DNA of 40,598 nucleotides. Origin: a virus. The notes under the pieces were generated by a model that saw nothing but the letters and a program-made list of their open reading frames with translations, made no database searches and was not told the DNA's origin. Position numbers and translations under genes: made by a program. How positions within the stretch are numbered: position 1 is the first letter of the stretch; each line of letters opens with the position of its first letter. Positions 26,328 through 33,326 of this stretch are shown piece after piece. Where the stretch lies: positions 1-40,598 of the IMG/VR virus record IMGVR_UViG_3300030430_004503, one strand, 5' to 3'.

Positions 26328-26934
26328 ATTGACGGTCTTTTGTAGTAAATTCAGGTTGTGGTGGGTACCAAATAAATTTTGTTTTTTCTGTTAATTTTTG
26401 ATTCACCAGTTTTGCAAATTCTTGCCTATCATCTTCGTTAGCAAAATGTACCAGTAAAGTTTTTTGTGGCATTAAATTTTCTTGTTCATAGTCTGGCATA
26501 TCAACCCATTCAGTGCTTGGATCATCAACAACTTGCCCAATATTTAAAATCGGCAATATTTCCATTTCTTCAAAAGCCAAAACATTTAAATCAAAACCCT
26601 TTTCATTAAGTTCTCTAATTTGATCCCACAGTAAATTTTCGTCCCATGTAGAATTTGAAGCAATTTTATTATCAGCAATAACCAATGCTTGTTTTTGTTC
26701 ATCTGTTAAATTCTCTGCTTTTACAACAGGCACACTATCTAAATTTAATGTTTGTGAAGCCATATACCTGCCGTGACCTGCCAATATTATATTTTTTTCG
26801 TCAACCAAAATAGGGTTTAGAAATCCAAACTCATCAATAGATTTTGCAATTTGTGCTATTTGTTCTTCAGTATGTTTTCTAGGATTATTTTTATAAGGTT
26901 TTAAATCATTTATTTTTGTTTGAATTATCTTCAT
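26314..26934 (-). CDS. ParB/sulfiredoxin-fold domain protein
   Basis: 206 residues. N-terminal ParB-like nuclease domain: INDLKPYKNNPRKHTEEQI, SIDEFGFLNPILVDE, ILAGHGRYMAS and LNLDSVPVV; the later LTDEQKQALVIADNKIAS is the helical part. The C-terminal LLVHFANEDDRQEFAKL and KFIWYP form a small tail seen with phage DNA-modification genes. In phages such proteins accompany DNA methyltransferases or TAGT enzymes. Not a partition protein in this setting (no ParA, no centromere repeats). Confidence 0.82.
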   Translation of the reverse strand: MKIIQTKINDLKPYKNNPRKHTEEQIAQIAKSIDEFGFLNPILVDEKNIILAGHGRYMASQTLNLDSVPVVKAENLTDEQKQALVIADNKIASNSTWDENLLWDQIRELNEKGFDLNVLAFEEMEILPILNIGQVVDDPSTEWVDMPDYEQENLMPQKTLLVHFANEDDRQEFAKLVNQKLTEKTKFIWYPPQPEFTTKDRQYESD

Positions 26935-26935
26935 A

Positions 26936-27142
26936 TTAATCTAAAAAAAAATCATTTGGTGTTACTTTGCGATTTGTAGTTTCGTAAATTTTTATCATAT
27001 CGTCTTTCCTTGGTATTCTAATGCCGAGAATCCATTTTGCTAAAGTTCCTTGAGGTATTTTTTTATTGTGTTTTGTTTGAATTTCTTTAATGAAATCTTT
27101 TTGGGTCATTGAATTATTAATTAAATATTCTTTTAATTTCAT
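26936..27142 (-). CDS. Small HTH regulator (XRE/Cro-like)
   Basis: 68 residues. LKEYLINNSMTQKDFIKEI, IPQGTLAKWILGIRIPRKDD and MIKIYETTNRKVTPNDFF form a single Cro/CI-type helix-turn-helix. It reads divergently from the RecB-like gene; the 58-nt gap between them has an ATTATAAT palindrome that can serve as -10 in both directions. Likely represses this region; may also bind the repeated element. A lysogeny role is not supported as no integrase is present. Confidence 0.75.
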   Translation of the reverse strand: MKLKEYLINNSMTQKDFIKEIQTKHNKKIPQGTLAKWILGIRIPRKDDMIKIYETTNRKVTPNDFFLD

Positions 27143-27143
27143 G

Positions 27144-27172
27144 TTTATTTTATTCCTTTATGGGATTATAAT
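27144..27172 (+). promoter_or_regulatory. Rightward promoter before recombination genes
   Basis: TTTATT (27144-27149), 17-nt spacer, TATAAT (27167-27172). The spacer carries ATTCCTTTATGGG, which has the ATTCC-N5-GGG shape of the repeated element. The -35 is weak. Confidence 0.5.
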
Positions 27173-27200
27173 GGTAGAAACTTATAAAGGGAAGAAAAAA

Positions 27201-27995
27201 ATGAAAAATGTATTTGAACATCATGGGGTTGCATATTTATCTCCATCATCTATAAACAAATTCAGATCAGACCCTGCAAAGTGGCTAGTAAATATTGCTG
27301 GTTATAGAGACAAAGCATATAGCCCTGCAATGACTTTTGGTAACATTGTTGAGCTTGGAATTACCCATGCTTGTATCAAGCCTGAATCTGATATTGAAGA
27401 AGCTATCCATATTTGTATGGATAGATATGAAGTTGTCCATAAAGAAATTACAGAAGCTGGTCATGCAAAAGATTATGACTTTTATATGTGTGCAAAAAAA
27501 CAAGCACAGATACCTGAAACTTTAAGATTGGCTATACCCTGTTACAGGAGTTTTGGTGAGCTTGAAAAACCACAACATAAGGTTGAATATAAGTTTGATG
27601 ATTTACCTATTCCAATCATTGGTTATGTAGATATGGAATATTATGATTGTATTAGAGACATTAAAACAACAGGCACAGCAGTTAAAGAAAGAAGCGATCA
27701 TTTAAGACAAGTTTCTTTTTACAGTTTAGCTACAGGCAAAATTGCAATGTTAGATTACATTTATGTTACCCAAACAAAGAAAGAATTTATAACAAGACAT
27801 GTTCACGATGTTGAAACACACATCAAGGACATTTACCGAATTGCTAAAAAAATGATGCAGATGTTGTCATTTTCTAGTGATATACATGAAGTGGCTCGTA
27901 TGTCTTGCCTAGTGCCTGACACCACGAATGAAAACTTTATGAAACAATGGGGACCTCAAGAAATTAAAGGTGCTCAAATTTTATTTAAGGAGTAA
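27201..27995 (+). CDS. RecB/Cas4-like PD-(D/E)XK nuclease
   Basis: 264 residues from ATG 27201 (AAAGGGAAG upstream). LSPSSINKFRSDPAKWLV and AMTFGNIVELGITHACI are the opening motifs of RecB-like nucleases; HKVEYKFDDLPIPIIGYVD and CIRDIKTTG (about 130-157) give the D...D-x-K catalytic set, and HLRQVSFYSLATG the motif IV helix. Paired with the ERF gene, it is expected to resect dsDNA for strand annealing. Confidence 0.85.
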   Translation: MKNVFEHHGVAYLSPSSINKFRSDPAKWLVNIAGYRDKAYSPAMTFGNIVELGITHACIKPESDIEEAIHICMDRYEVVHKEITEAGHAKDYDFYMCAKKQAQIPETLRLAIPCYRSFGELEKPQHKVEYKFDDLPIPIIGYVDMEYYDCIRDIKTTGTAVKERSDHLRQVSFYSLATGKIAMLDYIYVTQTKKEFITRHVHDVETHIKDIYRIAKKMMQMLSFSSDIHEVARMSCLVPDTTNENFMKQWGPQEIKGAQILFKE

Positions 27996-27998
27996 AAA

Positions 27999-28451
27999 AT
28001 GAAAAGAATTGATTATTTAATTAATGCTTTGATAAAAGCTCAATCTGAGATTGAGAATGTAGTAAAAGATGGAACTAACCCTTATTTTAATAGTGGTTAT
28101 GCAACATTAGAATCCGTGCTTGGTACAGTAAAAAAACCATTAAACAATAATGGTATTTACTTCCAACAGGTCGCACACGAAAGACAGGGTGGTGTTGGTA
28201 TAGAAACAGTTTTATATGGACATGGTGCTTCTCTTAGCAGTGGTGTTTTATTTATACCTGCTATTAAAAATGACCCTCATGCATACGGTAGTGCAATTTC
28301 TTATGGCAAGAGGTATTCTTTATTGATGGCTTGTGGTCTTGGTAGTAAAGATGATGATGATGGTAATAAAGCTGTTGAAGCTATAAAAAAACAGGTTTCT
28401 ACCAGTAAACCAATCCAACCAAAAACTACTGTTGGACAATCTGACTTTTAA
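27999..28451 (+). CDS. erf: ERF family single-strand annealing protein
   Basis: 150 residues. LINALIKAQSEIENVVKDG, NPYFNSGYATLESVL, LGTVKKPLNNNGIYF and AYGSAISYGKRYSLLMACGL are the ERF superfamily pattern; the tail is disordered and ends TTVGQSDF. Such proteins anneal ssDNA and circularise or recombine phage genomes. Four bases after the nuclease, with AAGGAG overlapping the stop. Confidence 0.9.
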   Translation: MKRIDYLINALIKAQSEIENVVKDGTNPYFNSGYATLESVLGTVKKPLNNNGIYFQQVAHERQGGVGIETVLYGHGASLSSGVLFIPAIKNDPHAYGSAISYGKRYSLLMACGLGSKDDDDGNKAVEAIKKQVSTSKPIQPKTTVGQSDF

Positions 28452-28709
28452 ATGAAAAAGTTATCTATAAACGATTGTGTTTATAAATGTATGCAAGATG
28501 GTAGATGGTGGACTTTTTGGGAATTACAAAAAACCATTAAAGAAAAAGCCAATAAATTTTATGGTGAACCATCTATCTCTGCTGCAATAAGAGATTTAAG
28601 GAAAGACCCTTTTCGTATCAAATACGAATTACCACGAACTGGTGAGGTGGTAGATCGTAAAAGAATTGATGGCGGTAAGGGTTATAAATATAGATTAATA
28701 AAGGAGTAA
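28452..28709 (+). CDS. Winged-helix-like hypothetical protein
   Basis: 85 residues. WWTFWELQKTIKEKANKFYG and EPSISAAIRDLRKDPFRI, with GGKGYKYRL at the end, look like a small winged helix in which the wing ends the chain. Similar small proteins occur next to phage recombination genes. Starts directly at the end of erf. DNA binding is inferred. Confidence 0.6.
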   Translation: MKKLSINDCVYKCMQDGRWWTFWELQKTIKEKANKFYGEPSISAAIRDLRKDPFRIKYELPRTGEVVDRKRIDGGKGYKYRLIKE

Positions 28710-28711
28710 AA

Positions 28712-29011
28712 ATGTTACCAATAGGAAACGATAAAGACGGTAATTTTTTGTTTGTCAAAGATGGGGCAACAGAAAAAGATTACAAAGAAGTAAAAAAAAT
28801 GAACATCAACATGATTGATCAGGCTTATGCAAGTGGTGATATAAATGAAGATGTAAGGAATTTGTTTTATGAGGTTTGGGATAATGAACCCATAATTCAA
28901 GATAATGAAATAAGGGTAATGATGACACAAGAACAATATTTTAGGTTCTTGGAACTCATGCCTACTATTTCAGAAGATATGAAAAACGATAAATTATTTA
29001 CTAAGCATTAA
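28712..29011 (+). CDS. Hypothetical protein
   Basis: 99 residues with ribosome site AAGGAG. Acidic; the N-terminal strands LPIGNDKDGNFLFVKDG are followed by helices. No family recognised. Belongs to the recombination operon by spacing. Confidence 0.55.
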   Translation: MLPIGNDKDGNFLFVKDGATEKDYKEVKKMNINMIDQAYASGDINEDVRNLFYEVWDNEPIIQDNEIRVMMTQEQYFRFLELMPTISEDMKNDKLFTKH

Positions 29012-29021
29012 GGAGAAAAAA

Positions 29022-29420
29022 ATGGATAAAAAATTTGAATACAAAGAAAATACTGGAAGCTTATGGCACGAAACTAATTGTACTGTTGTAAGAAAAGGAA
29101 AAATTAAAATTGAGGGAATAGAAAGATATGCCTGTATTTTAAAATATTCACAGCCAGATAAACCTGATAAATTTGAAATTGCAATATCAGCTGGTTTATT
29201 AAAAAAAGTTACAGATGAAGAAAGGGCAGATTCAGAAAAACCTGATTTAATGCCTGATATTAAAGGACTTATTACCTTTAATACAAAGAAATATGAGCTT
29301 GGTGGGTGGAGAAATGTAACTGGAAATGGTGCAGAATATACTAAAGTAAAACTAAAAGAAGCAAATTTACTTTGCGATGAAAAGAAAACCTATAAAAAAG
29401 AAACGGAAACAGACTTCTAA
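29022..29420 (+). CDS. Hypothetical protein, possible OB-like
   Basis: 132 residues with good ribosome site. Contains ERYACILKYSQPDKPDKFEI and YELGGWRNVTGNGAEYTKVK; the latter phrase resembles segments of small phage ssDNA-linked or DUF736-like proteins, but I cannot assign it. The HNH-like gene starts inside its last 44 nt. Confidence 0.55.
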   Translation: MDKKFEYKENTGSLWHETNCTVVRKGKIKIEGIERYACILKYSQPDKPDKFEIAISAGLLKKVTDEERADSEKPDLMPDIKGLITFNTKKYELGGWRNVTGNGAEYTKVKLKEANLLCDEKKTYKKETETDF

Positions 29421-29751
29421 AAGATTTGTTTGTCGTGAGCATTTAGAAATGGTTGCTAATATGCAGTGTTGTTTTAAAACACTTAAGATAAGTAATAACT
29501 GTAAAGGACCAACACAAGCACATCATCTTTTAAAACCTTGGGACGGTATTAGAGGAATGGGAATGAAGTCGTCAGATAGAAATGTCATTCCTCTTTGTAT
29601 GTTTCATCATGGTCTTTTACATACTAAATATGGTTCTGAAAAAGCATTCTTTGAAGCTTATAATCTTACAGAGAATATTGGAAAAGTTCTTGCTCGTAAC
29701 CTTTGGGAAGATTATCAACCTGATGATATAGATAGCGACCTACCATTTTAG
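29377..29751 (+). CDS. HNH-like/DUF968-type nuclease
   Basis: 124 residues. A basic head (KRKPIKKKRKQTSKRF) precedes the fold; CCFKTLKISNNCKG gives the first Cys pair, QAHHLLKPWDG the HH, and DRNVIPLCMFHHGLLHTKYG the second metal motif. This layout fits DUF968/Ref-like small HNH nucleases of phage recombination modules. Probably cuts branched or ssDNA-containing DNA. Confidence 0.75.
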   Translation: MKRKPIKKKRKQTSKRFVCREHLEMVANMQCCFKTLKISNNCKGPTQAHHLLKPWDGIRGMGMKSSDRNVIPLCMFHHGLLHTKYGSEKAFFEAYNLTENIGKVLARNLWEDYQPDDIDSDLPF

Positions 29752-29756
29752 AAAAA

Positions 29757-29966
29757 ATGAAATTTAAAAAAGCAGACCTCTATGTACTTTTATGCCATTC
29801 AGCTGGTAATGAAAAAAGGCAAGAAGAACAAACTTTAATTAAAAAATATAATTTATGGCAATACATTCCAAAATCAGAATATAGAGATTTAAAGAATACT
29901 TGCAAAGAGATTGACTACAAGTTTGCTCAAATGCTTAAAGCTGTATTAAAAGATTATTATAAATAA
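29757..29966 (+). CDS. Hypothetical small protein
   Basis: 69 residues, five bases after the HNH-like gene. Helical and charged (KKADLYVLLCHSAGNEKRQE, FAQMLKAVLKDYYK). Its end overlaps the second copy of the 26-bp promoter element. No family recognised. Confidence 0.5.
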   Translation: MKFKKADLYVLLCHSAGNEKRQEEQTLIKKYNLWQYIPKSEYRDLKNTCKEIDYKFAQMLKAVLKDYYK

Positions 29967-29986
29967 ATATTCCAAAAAGGGTTTAC
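29961..29986 (+). repeat. 26-bp repeated promoter element, copy 2
   Basis: Exact copy of 21309-21334. It begins at the stop of the preceding gene and ends in the -35 of the next promoter. Confidence 0.85.
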
Positions 29987-30010
29987 AATATAAAAAAATT
30001 AAGTTATGCT
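29982..30010 (+). promoter_or_regulatory. Second rightward promoter
   Basis: TTTACA (29982-29987), 17-nt spacer, TATGCT (30005-30010), leader, then AAAGGAG and the start at 30042. Shares its upstream 26 bp with the early promoter at 21330, which implies common control. Confidence 0.7.
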
Positions 30011-30041
30011 GTAAGGGATTTTATTTGAAAAGGAGAAAAAA

Positions 30042-30401
30042 ATGAATAACCAAAACTGTGAAATCAAAGACCAATTAGCTCAAGATGTTGAGCAAGATTG
30101 GAGTGTTCTGTGGAATGAGCTTAGAGCTCAGTACCCCTATTGTGAAAACTATTTGCCTAATGGTGAATGGGACGGTAATGCTGTTTATTGTGATAAGTCT
30201 ATTGACCTTTTTGTTTTTGAAAAATTCAAAGAAGTATTAATTGACCAGTATAAGGTTAGCCCTAAGCTGTTTGATTATGATGATGAGTATTATGATTTTG
30301 AAGATGCTAACTGGTATAGTTGTAAGAAAAAAGGTGCTATACAAACACCTGATCAAATCAAAAATCTTTTGGTTGAAACAAAGTTTGAGGCTTTATTATA
30401 A
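30042..30401 (+). CDS. Hypothetical acidic protein
   Basis: 119 residues, alone between a promoter and a terminator, so a separate transcript. Very acidic (DQLAQDVEQDWSVLWNEL, FDYDDEYYDFEDANWYSCKK) with no membrane span. Strong ribosome site. The composition resembles small phage proteins that mimic DNA or bind host proteins; this is only suggestive. Confidence 0.6.
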   Translation: MNNQNCEIKDQLAQDVEQDWSVLWNELRAQYPYCENYLPNGEWDGNAVYCDKSIDLFVFEKFKEVLIDQYKVSPKLFDYDDEYYDFEDANWYSCKKKGAIQTPDQIKNLLVETKFEALL

Positions 30402-30405
30402 AGAT

Positions 30406-30430
30406 AGGGGTGGTAACACCCCTCTTTTTT
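30406..30430 (+). terminator. GNRA-loop terminator directly before a ribosome site, rightward
   Basis: AGGGGTG (30406-30412), loop GTAA, CACCCCT (30417-30423), C, then six T. AAGGAG and ATG of the next gene follow at once. Nearly the same unit as 13719-13744 on the other strand. Confidence 0.8.
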
Positions 30431-30442
30431 AAGGAGAAAAAA

Positions 30443-30550
30443 ATGAAATTTAGATACAGAAATAAAAACCATAATCTAGTCTTTCAGAAAAGGCTAAGAA
30501 ATTACTTCGTATTCTTAATGCTTGGATTTTTGATAGGAGTTGTAATATGA
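30443..30550 (+). CDS. Small single-span membrane protein (35 residues)
   Basis: 35 residues: a basic head (MKFRYRNKNHN, KRLRN) and one hydrophobic span YFVFLMLGFLIGVVI. Strong ribosome site (AAGGAG) right after the terminator; TGA overlaps the next ATG (ATGA). No family recognised. Confidence 0.55.
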   Translation: MKFRYRNKNHNLVFQKRLRNYFVFLMLGFLIGVVI

Positions 30551-30738
30551 AAAACTTAAAATTTTATTTTACTGTTTTAGATTACATTAAAGGGACAGAT
30601 TTTATGGATTTAAAAAGTGTTCCAAATTATTTTCGTGAGCATTTTGGTTTAAGAAAAGATGAAGCCATTGATATAATTAATAAATGGCAACAAATTGATA
30701 AAGGAGAAAAAAATGAAAATTGTAAAAAACACATCTAA
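30547..30738 (+). CDS. Hypothetical small protein
   Basis: 63 residues coupled by ATGA to the membrane peptide. VPNYFREHFGLRKDEAIDII and NKWQQIDKG suggest a small helical domain; overlaps the start of the next gene by 26 nt. Confidence 0.45.
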   Translation: MKNLKFYFTVLDYIKGTDFMDLKSVPNYFREHFGLRKDEAIDIINKWQQIDKGEKNENCKKHI

Positions 30739-31348
30739 ATTTGATACGAAAGAATTAAAAAAACTTTTTACTATCGTACATAATTATATTGCAAAAAATC
30801 ATAAAGGTTTTGGCAAATTAAAAGGCTGGGATATATTAAGTATAAATATTGCCAATAAAGTAAAAGGCAGAAAACATTCAGGTCGTGCTTATGTTGGCTT
30901 TTTAGATATGCTATTTGGTCTAAAAAATAAGGGTTGGAATATGTTTTTATCCCTTAATGAGTTTGAAACTATTGAGCAAATCATTCAGCTTTACGCTCAC
31001 GAGCTTTATCATAATTACGGCTTACGACACAAAGATTATCCTGATAAATATAATGTGTTTATGACTTGGGAGCTTGATAAAATTATTGAGCTTTTTGGCA
31101 AAAACTTTGTGCCACATAAAAAGAAAGATAATTTAATAAAAAATGTTGTAGCTAAAAACTATAAAAATCTAAAAGCAAGAAAAGAAAATTTGCTAAAAAG
31201 GCAAAAACAATATTTATCAAACCTAAAAAGGATAGAAAACTTACTTAAAAAAGTTGATCGTAATATAGCCAATTATGAAAAAAAATATGATGAAGAAAAA
31301 CTCAATGTTGAAAAAATAAAATTACCAGAAAAAAAAGAGGTAGCTTAA
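30713..31348 (+). CDS. Putative zinc metalloprotease with HExxHxxGxxH motif
   Basis: 211 residues from ATG 30713 (AAAGGAG upstream). HELYHNYGLRH at 96-106 has H96, E97, H100, G103 and H106, the extended zinc-binding motif of metzincin-like proteases; Met117 in FMTW could be a Met-turn residue. Upstream there is a plausible beta segment (GRAYVGFLDML, WNMFLSLNEF). The C-terminal 80 residues are a long Lys/Glu/Asn-rich coiled coil. No signal peptide, so it acts in the cytoplasm. SprT-like DNA-linked proteases are an alternative, but these have only HExxH. Confidence 0.65.
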   Translation: MKIVKNTSKFDTKELKKLFTIVHNYIAKNHKGFGKLKGWDILSINIANKVKGRKHSGRAYVGFLDMLFGLKNKGWNMFLSLNEFETIEQIIQLYAHELYHNYGLRHKDYPDKYNVFMTWELDKIIELFGKNFVPHKKKDNLIKNVVAKNYKNLKARKENLLKRQKQYLSNLKRIENLLKKVDRNIANYEKKYDEEKLNVEKIKLPEKKEVA

Positions 31349-31539
31349 TGGAAGATTTATATAACGATTGGGTAAAAGATTCTATAATTCAAGATGTTGA
31401 TACACTAACAAAAAAACAAATTGAAGAAGAATTAAAATGCTCTTGCTACTATGACGAATCTTATATCAAACTAAAAAAGTCTATTGATGATTTAAAATCT
31501 TTACTTATTGATTTAAGATTTGAAAAGGAGTGTAGATAG
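31348..31539 (+). CDS. Hypothetical small protein
   Basis: 63 residues, starts on the last base of the preceding stop. LTKKQIEEELKCSCYYDESY and a helical, Leu-rich end (DDLKSLLIDLRFEKE). No family recognised. Confidence 0.5.
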   Translation: MEDLYNDWVKDSIIQDVDTLTKKQIEEELKCSCYYDESYIKLKKSIDDLKSLLIDLRFEKECR

Positions 31540-31697
31540 TGTTTCATATTGAATTCAAAGAAAATGGTCAGTATCACAAAACCAGAATTATTTTCAAAAC
31601 AAAAGAACAAGCAAAACTTTATGCTGAAAAAAATTTAAAAACCGAATATATTATTTATGAAACAGGAGATACCGATGTCAAAAAGAGAATGGGTTAA
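31539..31697 (+). CDS. Hypothetical small protein (GTG start)
   Basis: 52 residues starting GTG, sharing a base with the preceding TAG; AAAGGAG lies at fitting distance. MFHIEFKENGQYHKTRIIFK and TKEQAKLYAEKN look like two strands and a helix. Ends inside the next gene. Function unknown. Confidence 0.45.
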   Translation: MFHIEFKENGQYHKTRIIFKTKEQAKLYAEKNLKTEYIIYETGDTDVKKRMG

Positions 31698-31914
31698 ACC
31701 TGAAATAAATGAAATGTTTACTCATATTTATTTGTGTCCAATTTACAATAGTCATGAAGAACCAAAAATATTTAAAATGCCAGTTGAAATATTTATTCAT
31801 GCTTTTAATAAAGATGAATTTACTGGGAAAAATTCTATACTGTCAAAAGATTTAAAAACTATGCGAGAAATACTTGGGGTAAATGAGGATTATAAACTAG
31901 ATATTTATGAGTAA
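31675..31914 (+). CDS. Hypothetical small protein
   Basis: 79 residues from ATG 31675, selected by the GGAG before it. WVKPEINEMFTHIYLCPIYN and KMPVEIFIHAFNKDEF; no known motif. Overlaps both neighbours slightly. Confidence 0.5.
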   Translation: MSKREWVKPEINEMFTHIYLCPIYNSHEEPKIFKMPVEIFIHAFNKDEFTGKNSILSKDLKTMREILGVNEDYKLDIYE

Positions 31915-32035
31915 ATTATTTAGAGATTATTTTGATAATATACAAGATAACTGGAACAACTTATCTGAAAAAGAAAAAAAAGATTTTCAAGATTTTTTAG
32001 ATAAGTCAGAAGAAGAGGAGAGATATGATAAGTAA
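31907..32035 (+). CDS. Hypothetical acidic mini-protein
   Basis: 42 residues, Asp/Glu/Lys-rich helix (SEKEKKDFQDFLDKSEEEE). It starts in the last bases of the preceding gene and overlaps the next start. Likely real given the tight ATG/stop chain, but unsupported otherwise. Confidence 0.4.
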   Translation: MSKLFRDYFDNIQDNWNNLSEKEKKDFQDFLDKSEEEERYDK

Positions 32036-32204
32036 AGTTTTTCAATACGATATTAAATGTTCTTATGAACAGAATAAAAATGATTTCATTAATCAGGCAT
32101 ACTTTGAAAGATGTGATGCAATTAAACAAGGTTTTTTAGAACCTGAATTTGATGCTAAAAGAGTAGAGCTAAGATTTGATGACCTATTCGGTCATAAGAA
32201 ATAA
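32025..32204 (+). CDS. Hypothetical small protein, end of early arm
   Basis: 59 residues with a good ribosome site (GAGGAGAG). KVFQYDIKCSYEQNKNDFI and VELRFDDLFGH; no family recognised. It ends 23 bp before the end of the convergent lysis operon; no terminator hairpin is visible between them. Confidence 0.45.
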   Translation: MISKVFQYDIKCSYEQNKNDFINQAYFERCDAIKQGFLEPEFDAKRVELRFDDLFGHKK

Positions 32205-32227
32205 CCCATAGTAAGACACCTTTAATA

Positions 32228-32488
32228 TCATTTCTTCTCGTTAGAAACGATTTTAGAGCTTCTATTACTATCTTTTTCGCTTTGATACATTATATTTAGC
32301 CCTGCGAGAGTACATAACCTGTTTTTTTCCGACAGACCTCTTTCAGTCAAAATATATTTAGTGCCTTTTAATTTAGCAAAATCTTTGTCTAATAATTCTT
32401 TAAGTATTGGTTCAGGTAGTTTGCCATCTTCAAACATTATAGAAAGTAAGCTACCTAATCTTTTGGTTTGTGTTTTGCTCAAAGCCAT
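32228..32488 (-). CDS. Hypothetical winged-helix-like protein
   Basis: 86 residues from ATG 32488, which overlaps the endolysin stop (ATGA). KRLGSLLSIMFEDGKLP, LKELLDKDFAKLKGTKYILT and ERGLSEKNRLC have the look of a small winged helix. Last gene of the late arm. Unknown role; regulator of the lysis end is possible. Confidence 0.5.
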   Translation of the reverse strand: MALSKTQTKRLGSLLSIMFEDGKLPEPILKELLDKDFAKLKGTKYILTERGLSEKNRLCTLAGLNIMYQSEKDSNRSSKIVSNEKK

Positions 32489-32931
32489 CAAACTTTACTC
32501 CAGTCCTCTCCAGACCAGAGGAGGCTTTCAGCAAGTCGCCTTCTAACTAACCCCTCACTAATTTCACCATTTACTTTATTCCATCTTTTTATTTCATGTG
32601 GTATTTCATCGTATAGCCCCTTGTTAAGTTTAGAAAGCAACGTACTCTGAACAAGGTTTGTAGGGCCTAAATTGTAGCACCATGAAACGAGACTTGAGAA
32701 TTGATTTTCATTCAAAGGCACATCAACCAAGTCATTGACATATTCTTCATATTCTTCTAATTCAATTTCTAACATTTCTTCTGCATGAGATTGAGACCAG
32801 ACATCACCTTCTTGAACTCCTTTCGTGAACCCAAATCCAATTGTCCAAACTCCTGCTTGACAACGGTATGCTTCCAACTCACAACCTTCAAACTTTTTAA
32901 TAAGGGCTTTACCCTCTTCTGATATTTTCAT
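32488..32931 (-). CDS. Endolysin, GH24 lysozyme (T4/P21 R type)
   Basis: 147 residues from ATG 32931 (GGAG upstream). Catalytic E15 in KKFEGCELEAYRC, T30 in AGVWTIGFG, and NLGPTNLVQSTLL and GLVRRRLAE are the family markers. At the place of T4 Asp20 there is Cys24; Cys at this position is common in this branch and is compatible with activity. No signal-anchor, so it needs a holin to reach peptidoglycan. Confidence 0.92.
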   Translation of the reverse strand: MKISEEGKALIKKFEGCELEAYRCQAGVWTIGFGFTKGVQEGDVWSQSHAEEMLEIELEEYEEYVNDLVDVPLNENQFSSLVSWCYNLGPTNLVQSTLLSKLNKGLYDEIPHEIKRWNKVNGEISEGLVRRRLAESLLWSGEDWSKV

Positions 32932-32932
32932 T

Positions 32933-33325
32933 TTAACTCCATACTTTTGTTTTTTTGCCACCATCGTAAGTGACAGCTAAAGGCGGTTCATGGTTTTTAA
33001 GTAAATCTGCAATGTTTCCTTTTTTACAAAAAACATCAGCAAGTATTCTTCCATATTTATCAGGCCCATAGCTTTTAATTGTAATATCACCTACCAACCA
33101 TTCTTTTAATTTTGCTTTGGCAAGTAATCCTAATTCTTTTTCTTTTGTTCTTTCAGGATATTTTTTGAGATTAATTCGGCTCTCAGGTGTATCAATTTGT
33201 GCTATTCGTATTGATCTATTCTGTAAAAATACACTGAACCCTAAGTCTATGCTTGAAACCTTGATTGTATCGCCATCTATGACACGATCTAAAACAACAT
33301 TGTAAACAAAGGGTTCAGCAGACAT
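32933..33325 (-). CDS. Staphylococcal nuclease-like protein (SNc)
   Basis: 130 residues from ATG 33325 (AAGGAT upstream). RVIDGDTIKV, RIAQIDTPES and GPDKYGRILADVF give the set D19, R40, D45, E48 and R93 that corresponds to the thermonuclease active site. No signal peptide. Between the small membrane protein and the endolysin, so made late; perhaps degrades host DNA or frees viscous DNA at lysis. Confidence 0.85.
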   Translation of the reverse strand: MSAEPFVYNVVLDRVIDGDTIKVSSIDLGFSVFLQNRSIRIAQIDTPESRINLKKYPERTKEKELGLLAKAKLKEWLVGDITIKSYGPDKYGRILADVFCKKGNIADLLKNHEPPLAVTYDGGKKTKVWS

Positions 33326-33326
33326 T

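Noticed and set aside
26314-26934. ParB-domain protein considered as a plasmid-type partition gene
   Set aside because: No ParA and no parS-like repeats nearby; the neighbours (TAGT, SDR) and the C-terminal tail fit the DNA-modification context.
27090-27200. Upstream extension of the RecB-like nuclease frame
   Set aside because: It runs through the promoter and the divergent HTH gene; ATG 27201 has a good ribosome site and starts the family motif.
32205-32227. Gap between convergent early and late arms examined for a bidirectional terminator
   Set aside because: Only 23 bp with no stem-loop followed by T-tract in either direction.
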